64,000 nt of DNA from Mycolicibacterium aromaticivorans JS19b1 = JCM 16368 (GTDB taxonomy: Bacteria; Actinomycetota; Actinomycetes; Mycobacteriales; Mycobacteriaceae): NCBI RefSeq assembly GCF_000559085.1, contig NZ_JALN02000001.1, forward strand, positions 3,286,001 through 3,350,000, written 5' to 3'. The position numbers and the translations under genes are program-made. How positions within the stretch are numbered: position 1 is the stretch's first letter; the number at the start of each line of letters is the position of its first letter. Shown one piece after another: positions 21,582 to 32,129 of the stretch. Under the pieces are notes generated by a model, which worked only from the letters and a program-made list of their open reading frames with translations, made no database searches and was not told where the DNA came from.

Positions 21582-23063
21582 TCAACTGATGTGGTAGTCG
21601 GAGAGCGGGTACGTCGACGCTTCGCGTAGTGCCTCGTGCGTAGTCATCGGCCGCAACAGCGTCGCCTCACCACTGGGATTGAAATAGTACGACCGCGCCG
21701 TCGCGCAATTGCCGAGGGTGAACAAAGAGGTGCCGAGCAGCTCGGTCATCTCGTCCAGATAGCGGGAGTTGGCTTCTTCGGTGATCTCGAACGTGGTTGC
21801 CCCCCGTTGCTTCAGTTCGCCGAACAGCCGGTCCATGTGCCGCATCTGATATTCCATCGAGTTGAAGAAGTTCAAGCCGAGGAACGCGTACGGACTGGCC
21901 AGGCTCAAGAAGTTGGGGAAGTACGGAACCGATACGCCTTGATAGGCCTGGAATCGGGTTTCGCGCCACCACTTCCCGAGATTGCGGCCGTCGCGACCGA
22001 TCACCTCGATGGCCGGGAAATTGGCTTCCCAGAGATCGAAACCTGTTGCCAGCACCAGGGTGTCGATGACGGACTTGGTGCCGTCGTTGGCGACGATCCC
22101 GTCGGCCTCGATGTGGTCGATCCCGCTGGACTGCAGGTACACATTCGGTCGGGTGAATGCCCGATAGAACTTGTTGGAGAACGTCGGCCGTTTGCAGCCG
22201 AAGGCGTAGTCCGGGGTGAGCTTGCGCCGCAGTTCCTTGTCCCGGATGACGGCGAAGCGCCACACCTTGGAGAGGTAGGCCGCGGCGCGGTTACCCAGCG
22301 GGAAACGGCTGTAATGCAGAATGCCCCAGTCGACCAGCACCTCGTAGACGAAGTCGGTGACGGCGCGAATGATGCGTTGGCTCAGCGGCACGCGGGCGAA
22401 CAGCCGCTTGGCCCTGGCGGAGAACTTGATGTCGAACTTGGGCACGACATAAATGGCCGTGCGTTGATAAACGGTGAGATCGGCTGCGTCGCGGGCCAAT
22501 TCGGGGATGAGCTGGACCGCGGTGGCGCCGGTGCCGATGATGCCGATCTTGCGGTTGGTCGCGTCGTAACTGTCGTCCCACGCCGCGGTGTGGACGATCT
22601 TGCCTTCGAAGGTGTCGATGCCCGGGATCTCGGGGGTGCGCGGTTGCGAGAGGAAGCCCGTCGCGGTGATCAGGTACCGCGCCGCCAGGGTGTCACCGTC
22701 GGCGACCGTGACCCGCCACACGTTGTCTTCTTCGTCCCAGCGGGCGCTCTCGACGGTCGTGTTGAACCGGATGTGGCGACGCACGTCGTACTTGTCCGCG
22801 ACGTTGTCGGCGTACTGCTTGATCTCGGCCCCGGTGGAGAACAGCCGGTCCCAGTTCGGGTTGGGCTCGAAGAAATACGAATACGTGGTGGTGGGGACGT
22901 CGACGGTCAGCCCGGGATAGTGGTTGACGTACCAGGTGCCGCCCAGATCGTCCTCGCGATCCAGAATGGCGAAGTTGTCGAATCCGAGGCGCTTGAGCTC
23001 GATCGCCGCGCCGATTCCTCCGAAACCGGCGCCCACGATGATCGCGTCGTACTGCGTTGGCAT
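21582..23063 (-). CDS. Flavin-dependent Baeyer-Villiger-type monooxygenase
   Basis: A 493-residue class B flavoprotein monooxygenase. It has an FAD site GAGFGG (residues 11-16), the GGTWYVNHYPGL segment after it, an NADPH site GTGATA (177-182), and the BVMO fingerprint F152-x-G-x3-H158-x3-W162 ahead of the second Rossmann fold. It should use NADPH and O2 to insert oxygen into ketones or oxidise heteroatoms. Mycobacterial relatives act on steroids, lipids or xenobiotics. The substrate cannot be read from sequence. ATG 23063 lies 6 bases after a TATTCT -10 hexamer (leaderless). A 26-bp palindromic operator covers the -35 position. It heads a two-gene operon with a small membrane protein. Confidence 0.9.
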   Translation of the reverse strand: MPTQYDAIIVGAGFGGIGAAIELKRLGFDNFAILDREDDLGGTWYVNHYPGLTVDVPTTTYSYFFEPNPNWDRLFSTGAEIKQYADNVADKYDVRRHIRFNTTVESARWDEEDNVWRVTVADGDTLAARYLITATGFLSQPRTPEIPGIDTFEGKIVHTAAWDDSYDATNRKIGIIGTGATAVQLIPELARDAADLTVYQRTAIYVVPKFDIKFSARAKRLFARVPLSQRIIRAVTDFVYEVLVDWGILHYSRFPLGNRAAAYLSKVWRFAVIRDKELRRKLTPDYAFGCKRPTFSNKFYRAFTRPNVYLQSSGIDHIEADGIVANDGTKSVIDTLVLATGFDLWEANFPAIEVIGRDGRNLGKWWRETRFQAYQGVSVPYFPNFLSLASPYAFLGLNFFNSMEYQMRHMDRLFGELKQRGATTFEITEEANSRYLDEMTELLGTSLFTLGNCATARSYYFNPSGEATLLRPMTTHEALREASTYPLSDYHIS

Positions 23064-23069
23064 GGGAAC

Positions 23070-23102
23070 AGAATACCGTATCTTACTCGCCAGTAAGATA
23101 CG
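23070..23102 (-). promoter_or_regulatory. Monooxygenase promoter with 26-bp palindromic operator
   Basis: The minus-strand -10 hexamer TATTCT (AGAATA at 23070-23075) is 6 bases before the ATG. Directly upstream lies a near-perfect palindrome at 23077-23102: arms CGTATCTTACT and AGTAAGATACG around CGCC. The TTACT-N4-AGTAA core is typical of TetR-family operators that control oxidoreductases in actinobacteria. No regulator gene is adjacent, so the repressor must be encoded elsewhere. Confidence 0.7.
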
Positions 23103-23169
23103 CCGTTGGACCCTAATTCCTGGGACTGATGTCGTCTCGGCCGACGTTGCTCACCGCGTCGAGCTGCGC

Positions 23170-23786
23170 TCAGGACAGTGCCGCCAGCGCGGCGTCGACG
23201 GCGAGGGTGGGCACGTCTAGCTTCGTGGAGCCGAGGTCGTGGCGGGCGCCGGTGACTTCGACAATCGACACCGGCGCGGGAACGAGCGTGGCCGCCTCGC
23301 GGAGTTCGTCGATGGTGCCGAACGGATCGGCGGTGCCGTGCGTGAACACCGTCGGCACGGTGATGGCGCCGAAGTGTTCGGTGCGCAACCGGTCTGGCTT
23401 GCCGGGCGGGTGCAGGGGGTAGGAGAACGGGGTCAACACGCCGACGAGGCCGGGATGCTCGGCGACGACCATCGACGTCTGCCGACCCCCGTAGGAATGC
23501 CCGCCGGCCAGAAGCGGACCCGCGGCCATTGACCGGGCCAGCGTGAGCGCATCGACGATCCCGTCCCGGTCGCCGCCCGCCGACCCCGACGGCGGACCCT
23601 TCGGGCGGCGCCTGCGGTAGGGCAGGTTGTAGCGGATCGCGAGCCAACCGCGGGAGGCCCACTCGTCGCAGATCCTGATCAGCAGGGGCGACTCCCGGCT
23701 GCCGCCGGCACCGTGGGTCAGTACCACTACGCCGGCCGGGGCGCCGTCCGGTTCATGTGCGACGCCGGCGATCTCGTCGAGGTCGG

Positions 23787-23790
<4 letters not shown>
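23170..23790 (-). CDS. Alpha/beta hydrolase (Rv0421c homologue)
   Basis: A 206-residue small alpha/beta hydrolase of the dienelactone-hydrolase/KANL3-Tex30-like type. It shows the oxyanion loop THGAGGSRES, the nucleophile elbow GGHSYGG (Ser), an acid in FTHGTADPFG and a His in GARHDLGS. No export signal, so cytosolic. The ATG overlaps the thiD stop (ATGA), making it third in the thiC-thiD operon and, with it, under the thiC riboswitch. The link to thiamine metabolism is by position only; M. tuberculosis keeps the same order. It ends 106 bases from the monooxygenase start. Confidence 0.85.
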
Positions 23791-26282
<2,492 letters not shown>

Positions 26283-26314
26283 TGTTGGTCCGCCGCCCAC
26301 GCTAGCAGCCGAGC

Positions 26315-26372
26315 GCGAGTTTCACGTTTCGCGGCGGTCTACTCGATCTTTCGCTGCGAAAGGTGAAATTCG
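26315..26372. repeat. Left palindrome bracketing DUF559 gene A
   Basis: An imperfect 58-bp palindrome. Outer arms CGAGTTTCACGTTTCGC (26316-26332) and GCGAAAGGTGAAATTCG (26356-26372) agree at 15 of 17 positions. An inner hairpin CTTTCG-CTG-CGAAAG overlaps the right arm. It shares the block ACTCGATCTTTCGCTGCGAA with the element at 27273, so the two are direct copies of one element. It ends 36 bases before the gene's ATG. Confidence 0.8.
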
Positions 26373-26408
26373 ACAGCGGTGTCGGTGCCCGATGGGAGGC
26401 TCCCGTTC

Positions 26409-27263
26409 ATGGCCAAGCGGGAGGTGTTCGTCGGCCGTGAAGCGCTGTCCGATGGCCGGCTCACCAGGAGTGAACTGGTCCGCTGGTACCAACCGCTATT
26501 CCGCGGCGTGTACGTACCAAAGGATTCAGCAGTGACGTTGTGGGACCGGGCGAAGGCGGCCTGGTTGGTGACCGGCCGCCAAGCCGTGATCACCGGTGTG
26601 GCGGCGTCTGGTCTGCATGGCGCGAGTTGGGTCGACCCTCAGACACCCATCGAGTTGATATCGCCACGCCATGCGCGGCCGCAACCAGGCCTCGTTGTCC
26701 GTCAGGAGTCGATCGCACCTGACGAGATCACCCAAGTCTCGGGCATCCCAGTGGTTGTGCGTGCCCGCGCGGCCTTCGATCTCGGCCGGCATCTACGGCG
26801 CGGTGACGCCGTCGCGAGGATGGATGCGCTCATGCGCAACCAAGTGTTCTCCGCCGAGGACGTGCTCATCCTCGCCAAGCGGTATCCCGGTGTGCGGGGC
26901 CTGCGACAGTTGACCGGTGTACTGCCGCTGGTCGATGGCGGTGCGGCCTCACCGCAGGAGACGCGACTGCGGTTGATGTACCTCGACGCCGGCCTCCCAC
27001 GTCCCACCACTCAGGTGCCGGTGTGCGACGGCTGGCAGGCGGTCCGCATCCTCGACCTGGGCTGGGAAGAATTCCGGGTCGGCTCGGAATACGACGGCGA
27101 TGTGCACCGCACCGACCGCCGTGCGTACGTCAAGGATGTCCGGCTCCGCCCAATCGTGGAAAGCCTTGGCTGGGCGGTCGATCATGTCATCAAGGAAGAC
27201 CGCCAGGACGAGATCATCAGGCGCGCCGCGGTGCTGCTCTTGTCCCGCGGATGGAAGCGCTAA
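26409..27263 (+). CDS. AbiEi-like winged-helix plus DUF559/Vsr-like nuclease-fold protein, copy A
   Basis: A 284-residue protein with two parts. Residues about 1-80 resemble the AbiEi-type winged-helix region (LTRSELVRWYQPLFRGVYVP, AVITGVAASGLHGASWVD). The C-terminus (about 200-284) resembles DUF559, a Vsr-type restriction-endonuclease fold, with LDLGWEEFRVGSEYDG, E227-Y-D229-G-x2-H233 and a following D-x2-R segment ending in a Gly-Trp strand. ATG 26409 has GGGAGG 9 bases upstream. It is a paralogue of 62118-62990 at the far end of the window. Palindromes of one sequence family lie on both sides. Possible roles: palindrome-specific nuclease, nickase or antitoxin-like repressor. None is established. 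Confidence 0.8.
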   Translation: MAKREVFVGREALSDGRLTRSELVRWYQPLFRGVYVPKDSAVTLWDRAKAAWLVTGRQAVITGVAASGLHGASWVDPQTPIELISPRHARPQPGLVVRQESIAPDEITQVSGIPVVVRARAAFDLGRHLRRGDAVARMDALMRNQVFSAEDVLILAKRYPGVRGLRQLTGVLPLVDGGAASPQETRLRLMYLDAGLPRPTTQVPVCDGWQAVRILDLGWEEFRVGSEYDGDVHRTDRRAYVKDVRLRPIVESLGWAVDHVIKEDRQDEIIRRAAVLLLSRGWKR

Positions 27264-27272
27264 CCGGGTCCT

Positions 27273-27337
27273 GCGTCGATTTTCACCTTTCGCACCGATG
27301 CACTCGATCTTTCGCTGCGAAACGTGAAATTCGACGC
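27273..27337. repeat. Right palindrome bracketing DUF559 gene A
   Basis: A 65-bp palindrome starting 10 bases after the gene stop. Arms 27273-27293 and 27317-27337 agree at 19 of 21 positions; the core of the left arm is TCGATTTTCACCTTTCGC. It contains the same central block ACTCGATCTTTCGCTGCGAA as the left copy. This places two near-identical palindromes exactly around one gene. Confidence 0.82.
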
Positions 27338-27365
27338 GGGACAACGATTGGCTCTGAATGATTTG

Positions 27366-27385
27366 TATAGCTAACATATGCGTTA
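27366..27385 (+). promoter_or_regulatory. Possible promoter/operator of the MFS exporter
   Basis: A TATAGC -10-like hexamer (27366-27371) abuts a small palindrome TAAC-ATATGC-GTTA (27372-27385) about 60 bases before the MFS start. The AT-rich patch stands out from the surrounding sequence. The short arms mean it may be chance. Confidence 0.35.
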
Positions 27386-27446
27386 TTGCGCCGGACGGCG
27401 CCCATTGCTTTGTGCTGGACGATTGCATACGAAACGAGATTCGCCC

Positions 27447-29204
27447 GTGACGACCGAGCTTGACCCGGCCCTGGCCGAGACCGACCGGCGCCGCCGCCGG
27501 ATGGACCACGACCACCCGCACTACAAGTGGGTGGTCCTGTCCAATACGACGCTCGGCATCCTGCTGGCCTCGATCAACGCGTCGATCGTCCTGATCTCCC
27601 TGCCCGCGATCTTCCGCGGTATCGACCTGAACCCCCTCGCTCCCGGCAACGTCAGCTACCTGCTGTGGATGCTGATGGGCTACCTCGTGGTGACCGCCGT
27701 ACTGGTGGTGCCGTTCGGCCGTCTCGGCGACATGTTCGGCCGGGTGCGGATCTACAACATCGGCTTCGTCGTGTTCACCCTGGCGGCCATCGCACTGTCA
27801 TTCGACCCGTTCCACCTCGACGGCGGCGCCATCTGGCTGATCGCCTGGCGTGTGGTCCAGGGCGTCGGCGGCGCGATGCTGATGTCGTCGTCGTCGGCCA
27901 TCCTCACCGACGCCTTCCCGGCCAACCAGCGTGGCATGGCGCTGGGCGTCAACATGGTGGCGGCCGTTGCCGGCTCATTCCTGGGCCTGCTGATCGGCGG
28001 CGTGCTGTCCGAGGTGCACTGGCAAGCGATCTTCTGGGTGGGCGTGCCGATCGGCGTGATCGGCACTCTCTGGAGCGTGCGCTCGCTGAAGGAACTGGGC
28101 GTGCGTAACCCCGGCCGCGTCGACTGGGCAGGCACCATCACATTCGGTGTCGGGCTGACCGTTCTGCTCATCGGCATCACCTACGGCATCCAGCCCTACG
28201 GCGATTCGACGACCGGCTGGATGAGCCCGATGGTGCTGGGCTCGATCATCGGCGGCTTGGCGCTGCTGGTGGCGTTCTGTTTCATCGAGCTGCGCGTGTT
28301 ACAACCGATGGTCGACATCCGGCTGTTCCGGTCGGCGGCCTTCGGCATGGGCAACCTCGCCGGACTGATGTCCTCAGTCGGCCGCGGTGGCCTGCAGTTC
28401 ATGTTGATCATCTGGTTGCAAGGCATCTGGCTTCCGTTGCACGGCTACAGCTTCGAATCGACTCCGCTATGGGCGGGTATCTACCTGTTGCCCGCGACAT
28501 TCGGTTTCCTGGCTGCAGCACCGATCGCCGGATCGCTCGCCGACCGGTTCGGCGCGCGGCCATTCACCGTCGGCGGCATGCTCTTGATGGCTGCCACTTT
28601 CGTTGCCTTGCTGTTGATTCCGGTGAACTTCAACTACTGGGTATTCGCGGTTCTGGTGTTCCTCAACGGCATCGGTGGCGGCATCTTCACCGCACCAAAC
28701 ACCGCGGCGATCATGTCGAGCGTCCCCGCTTCGCAACGCGGGGCCGCCTCGGGGGTGCGCTCGACGTTCTTCAACGCGGGCAATTCGCTGTCCATCGGGA
28801 TCTTCTTCTCGCTGATGATTGTCGGGCTGGCCCACACCCTGCCCACCGCGATGAGCCAAGGCCTCCAGGCCCAGGGTATTTCGGCTTCGGTCGCCCACGA
28901 CGTGGCCAACCTGCCGCCTGTCGGCAGCCTGTTCGCGGCGTTCCTGGGGTACAACCCGATCGGCGAACTCCTGGCGCCCTACAACGCGTTGCACCAGCCC
29001 GGCGTCAACGCCGACGTGCTGACCGGGCAGACGTTCTTCCCGAATCTGATCACCGAACCGTTCCACTCCGGCTTGGTGGTGGTGTTCGGTGCCGCCGCGC
29101 TGATGATGGTGATCGGCGCGATCGCCTCGATGTTCAACCCGGGCCGCTACGGCGTCGCGGAGGTCACCGAAGACCAGGCGCCCGCGACGACGACGGCCGA
29201 GTAG
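27447..29204 (+). CDS. MFS drug-type exporter, DHA2 (EmrB/QacA) family
   Basis: A 585-residue major facilitator with about 14 TM helices. It has motif A-like GRLGDMFGRVRIYN after helix 2, the motif C-like region SSSSAILTDAFPANQRGMALGVNMVAAVAGSFLGLLIGG and a second-half SLADRFGARPFTVGG. It should export lipophilic or cationic compounds with proton antiport. The substrate is not evident. GTG 27447 is favoured because TTELDPALAETDRRRRRMDHDHPHYKW reads as a normal cytosolic N-terminus. A longer frame from 27378 is Cys/Arg-rich and unlikely. It ends convergently over a small hypothetical gene. Confidence 0.9.
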   Translation: MTTELDPALAETDRRRRRMDHDHPHYKWVVLSNTTLGILLASINASIVLISLPAIFRGIDLNPLAPGNVSYLLWMLMGYLVVTAVLVVPFGRLGDMFGRVRIYNIGFVVFTLAAIALSFDPFHLDGGAIWLIAWRVVQGVGGAMLMSSSSAILTDAFPANQRGMALGVNMVAAVAGSFLGLLIGGVLSEVHWQAIFWVGVPIGVIGTLWSVRSLKELGVRNPGRVDWAGTITFGVGLTVLLIGITYGIQPYGDSTTGWMSPMVLGSIIGGLALLVAFCFIELRVLQPMVDIRLFRSAAFGMGNLAGLMSSVGRGGLQFMLIIWLQGIWLPLHGYSFESTPLWAGIYLLPATFGFLAAAPIAGSLADRFGARPFTVGGMLLMAATFVALLLIPVNFNYWVFAVLVFLNGIGGGIFTAPNTAAIMSSVPASQRGAASGVRSTFFNAGNSLSIGIFFSLMIVGLAHTLPTAMSQGLQAQGISASVAHDVANLPPVGSLFAAFLGYNPIGELLAPYNALHQPGVNADVLTGQTFFPNLITEPFHSGLVVVFGAAALMMVIGAIASMFNPGRYGVAEVTEDQAPATTTAE

Positions 29205-29541
29205 CCGGTGGCGGGGCGGTGCCCTCGGCGACCCAGCGATGCAACCGTCCCGCGGTGCGCCACATTGCGGCCTGCAGTTCGGCGGGCCCGACCTCGGCTT
29301 GCGCGCATGCGGTCAGGCGCTCGGAGATCCTGGACAGGGTGAAGGCGCCCATCCGGGCGGTGCGGTCCCGCGAGGCGCGCATGCTCTGCGCGATCGCCTC
29401 CCGGAACTCGAGCAGATCGCCGACCGTCCTGGATCCGCCGGCCGGCCGCTGCCGTCGATATTCCTCGATGAGTGCGTCGATACAGGTCAACGCCTGATGC
29501 GCAGTGCTTTTCGGGATCGGGATGCTGAGGTCCGAGCTCAC
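29164..29541 (-). CDS. Hypothetical protein, helical, 125 residues
   Basis: I do not recognise the family. The protein is 125 residues, mostly helical (HQALTCIDALIEEYRRQRP, LLEFREAIAQSMRASRDRTARMGAFTLSRISERL), and ends in a Pro/Ser-rich tail. The internal composition is normal for a soluble protein, whereas the alternative frame over this region is Arg/Gly-rich shadow. GTG 29541 has no clear Shine-Dalgarno sequence. Its 3' end overlaps the convergent MFS gene by 41 bases. Confidence 0.55.
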   Translation of the reverse strand: MSSDLSIPIPKSTAHQALTCIDALIEEYRRQRPAGGSRTVGDLLEFREAIAQSMRASRDRTARMGAFTLSRISERLTACAQAEVGPAELQAAMWRTAGRLHRWVAEGTAPPPATRPSSSRAPGLR

Positions 29542-29599
29542 CGTCTGAGCCCAGCACGCCCGCTCGAACGGACCGTGACCAGCCGAGAACGGCTACGGA

Positions 29600-29893
29600 T
29601 CACGAATCCGAACGGCCGACCAAGATGAGGTCACGAAGCGCGAACGCCGGGACCGCGAGCGCATCGGAGAGCTGGGCGGCGAAGGATCGGGCGATGCGGG
29701 TACCGTCGCGCTGCTCGTCGAAGTCACCTGTGAGATCGACGGCGATCCGGCAGCCGAACGTATCGCCGGCCTCCACCACGTTGATGCCCTGCACGCCCAC
29801 AGGCAACGGAAGTTGGCGGGCGGCCGCACGGACGTGCTCCACCGTCGCTGCCCAATCGACGTACACCGACACAAACGACCCCATCTCGACCAT
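29600..29893 (-). CDS. Hypothetical protein, 97 residues
   Basis: A small alpha/beta protein of unknown family: MVEMGSFVSVYVDWAATVEH opens it, followed by INVVEAGDTFGCRIAVDLTGDFDE, and it ends in FALRDLILVGRSDS. The alternating hydrophobic strands and acidic loops suggest a compact soluble fold. ATG 29893 has GGAAGA four bases before it; ATG 29884 is an alternative. It is 58 bases upstream of the previous hypothetical gene on the same strand, and the two may be co-transcribed. Confidence 0.55.
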   Translation of the reverse strand: MVEMGSFVSVYVDWAATVEHVRAAARQLPLPVGVQGINVVEAGDTFGCRIAVDLTGDFDEQRDGTRIARSFAAQLSDALAVPAFALRDLILVGRSDS

Positions 29894-30009
29894 GGTTCTT
29901 CCGGTCAGCCGTGGGCGCCACACGAATCATGGAATGTTCATCTCCCGGAAACCCGCCGATGGCTTGGGCCGGAATACCGATGGGCAGCAGGGAGAGCGAC
30001 CAGCGCGGA

Positions 30010-30468
30010 TCAGCAGTCGTTGCCGGCCTGCAAAAGAACCTTTTTCAGGCGCGGTGCTGGTATGGCGTGAACGTCGTAACCAGGATTGTCATCAGCCCAG
30101 GCGATTTCAGAGCAGTCGCGAAACCCTGCTGCAGTTTCGGCTTCGCTGACCGAGTGGTCTTGCACCCACCCGTCGAGCACGCTCTTGCAACCGACGAGGT
30201 TCACGTTGCCCAATCTGACCGCTGACGCTGCCGGCCCTGTCGAACCGTCCGCGCTAGGGGGGTGGCGGGAGCTGTGCCACTCGATGAGGTCACGCACCGG
30301 CGCCAGGTGGCACGGCTGTCCCGGGCTCGACTGAAGCGTTGACGGCAAGTCGGCGGCGCTCGACGCGACCACCGAGGTCGGTGACGGTGTGGCGGATGTG
30401 GAGGTGCCGCACGATGCGAGCATCACCGGCGCGAGAGCGGCAATGAGAGTCCAGCCGATCTGCGCCAT
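30010..30468 (-). CDS. Putative lipoprotein, unknown function
   Basis: A 152-residue secreted lipoprotein. The signal peptide MAQIGWTLIAALAPVMLASC has a lipobox LASC with Cys20, followed by a Ser/Thr/Pro-rich linker and a domain of about 100 residues with four Cys (CHLAP, GCKSVL, DCSEIA and a C-terminal Cys), which could form two disulfides outside the membrane. The family is not recognised. Flanked by hypothetical genes in the accessory region. Confidence 0.7.
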   Translation of the reverse strand: MAQIGWTLIAALAPVMLASCGTSTSATPSPTSVVASSAADLPSTLQSSPGQPCHLAPVRDLIEWHSSRHPPSADGSTGPAASAVRLGNVNLVGCKSVLDGWVQDHSVSEAETAAGFRDCSEIAWADDNPGYDVHAIPAPRLKKVLLQAGNDC

Positions 30469-30558
30469 CCGCCAAATACTACGGACAGTGACCGACCGTT
30501 GGGTCGCCCGGACTCTGGGCCGCCCGTACTTTGGGGCGCGCGGGATCGCGGCGACGGC

Positions 30559-31953
30559 TCACTCGCCGCTGTCGGCGATGTCCACATTCGCGGTCTGGTC
30601 ACCGGAACGTCGCCGGCGGACCACCACGACGGTGATCGCGACGCCCGCGAGGACCACTACCGCTGCGATCCCACCGCCGATCAGTAGCGTGCGGTTCTGG
30701 TGTCGCTGAGCCGGTGCCTGGGGCGCCTGTTGGCCGGCAACGAGTTTGATGTCGTAGCCGGGCAGCGGATCCTGAGCGGGCGGGTCGACGCCGGGCAGCA
30801 GCTGCGTCCGGGAGATCTGGAACAGCGCTTCGCCGTGTTCGTCCTTCGACCATTGCCCCCAGGCGGGAATCTCGCCGTCGAGAAGAACTCGCGTGGCATC
30901 GCCGACGGCGGGGTCCTTACCCAGCTCTGTCAGCGTGCGCACCCGGAACGGCGCGGAGGTGCCCTGGTCGAATGTCACTTGCACAAGGGCGTTCTTGATG
31001 ATGTTCAGCGGTGCCGGCTTCTGCGGGGGCGCCTGCCCGGGCGCCGGCTTGAAGCCGCCGCCGGAGAAGCTGCCGACCGAGATGTTGGTCGGCGCCGCAG
31101 AACCGGTTTCAGTCGACGCGGTGAAGCTGTACACCCCGGGTCCTGGGGTGTCGATCACAGCCCTTTGCAGCGGCGGGACGGTGAATGTCCTTGGCGTGCC
31201 GCCGGATTCGTACACCACCTGCAGCGGGGCCTGGTACGGGTTGATGAAGACGGGCCGGTAGTACCGGTCGTATGAGGTCCAGCGCGAGTTCCATTTCTTG
31301 ACCGGACTGTTCAGCCGCCCACCCCTGGATCGGGCCGGGCGGGGGACCGCGGACTTCACCTTGTTGGCGTAGGCGCGGGCACCCCTGGTGGTGGTCTTCG
31401 GGCCGACGACCCTGCCCCGCCGCGCGGTGGTGCCGTCGTCGCGCGGGACCTCGGCGGTGTCCGGCTTGGGTTCGGCCTCGGGCTCGTCGTCCGGGTCTGC
31501 CGTGGGATTCGCCCCGTCGTCGGGGCTGTGGGTCTCCGGAGCAGACGGCTCCTGGGGTCCGCCGTCCGGGTGCTCGCCGTCGGGGTGCTCGTCTTCGGCG
31601 CCAGGCTCCTCGCCCGTAGGCTGCTGGGCCTGCTCGGGCTCCTGCTGGTCCTCTCCCGGCGGGTTCGGCGCGTCCTCGTCGGCCGGGTCGTCCACCTCAG
31701 GCGCATCGTCCATGCCGCCGTCGTCGACGTCGCCCGGGTCGTCGAAACCCACGCCGCCCTCGTCGTAGGCGCCGCTGTCGTCATAACCGCCGTCGTCGTA
31801 TCCGCCACCGTCGTCGTAGCTGCTGCCACCGTCGCCGTCGTCCGGGTCGGCCGAACTCACCGGGATTCCGGCGAACAACGTCGACATCGACAGGGCGACG
31901 GCTGCGGTGAAAGCTGCAGGCTTATAACAGAACATTGCGGTTGCGCGGCGCAC
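30559..31953 (-). CDS. Secreted acidic-repeat protein with C-terminal membrane anchor
   Basis: A 464-residue surface protein of unrecognised family. A signal peptide ends near AGIPVSSADP. Residues about 35-170 are extremely acidic low complexity: first DDGG/YDD repeats (SYDDGGGYDDGGYDDSGAYDE), then Pro/Glu/Asp-rich stretches. A basic linker follows (TTARRGRVVG, KVKSAVPRPARSRGG), then a folded domain (about 225-400, with RYYRPVFINPYQAPLQVVYE) and a C-terminal TM helix (LLIGGGIAAVVVLAGVAITVVVV) with an RRRR stop-transfer. GTG 31953 is set by GGGGGAGG five bases upstream. The layout suggests a flexible polyanionic stalk outside the membrane, perhaps cation-binding; this is inference. Confidence 0.8.
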   Translation of the reverse strand: MRRATAMFCYKPAAFTAAVALSMSTLFAGIPVSSADPDDGDGGSSYDDGGGYDDGGYDDSGAYDEGGVGFDDPGDVDDGGMDDAPEVDDPADEDAPNPPGEDQQEPEQAQQPTGEEPGAEDEHPDGEHPDGGPQEPSAPETHSPDDGANPTADPDDEPEAEPKPDTAEVPRDDGTTARRGRVVGPKTTTRGARAYANKVKSAVPRPARSRGGRLNSPVKKWNSRWTSYDRYYRPVFINPYQAPLQVVYESGGTPRTFTVPPLQRAVIDTPGPGVYSFTASTETGSAAPTNISVGSFSGGGFKPAPGQAPPQKPAPLNIIKNALVQVTFDQGTSAPFRVRTLTELGKDPAVGDATRVLLDGEIPAWGQWSKDEHGEALFQISRTQLLPGVDPPAQDPLPGYDIKLVAGQQAPQAPAQRHQNRTLLIGGGIAAVVVLAGVAITVVVVRRRRSGDQTANVDIADSGE

Positions 31954-32115
31954 TGAGACCTCCCCCTTGGACACCACGGGCCGACCGTGGCACTGCCATC
32001 AAATCACCCTGGCCGCGATGATGGAACGTCTTCGCCGTTTGCTGGGCGGTGGTGGCGTGTCATGCCGCCGCGTCGCGACTGTCCCAACTGGCCCCCGAAT
32101 CGGCGCTGTCTTCGG

Positions 32116-32121
32116 TAGCTT
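32116..32121 (+). promoter_or_regulatory. Leaderless -10 box for the quinone-oxidoreductase-like gene
   Basis: TAGCTT, followed by 8 bases and the GTG at 32130. It fits the TANNNT -10 with transcription starting at the initiation codon. Moderate support only. Confidence 0.4.
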
Positions 32122-32129
32122 CGGAGACC

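Noticed and set aside
26315..27337. Insertion sequence with the palindromes as terminal inverted repeats
   Set aside because: The enclosed protein has no transposase domain, each end is itself a palindrome rather than one arm of an inverted pair, and no target-site duplication could be recognised.
30559..31953. PE/PPE or PE-PGRS protein
   Set aside because: The repeats are Asp-rich, not Gly-Gly-Ala/Asn, and there is no PE or PPE N-terminal domain.
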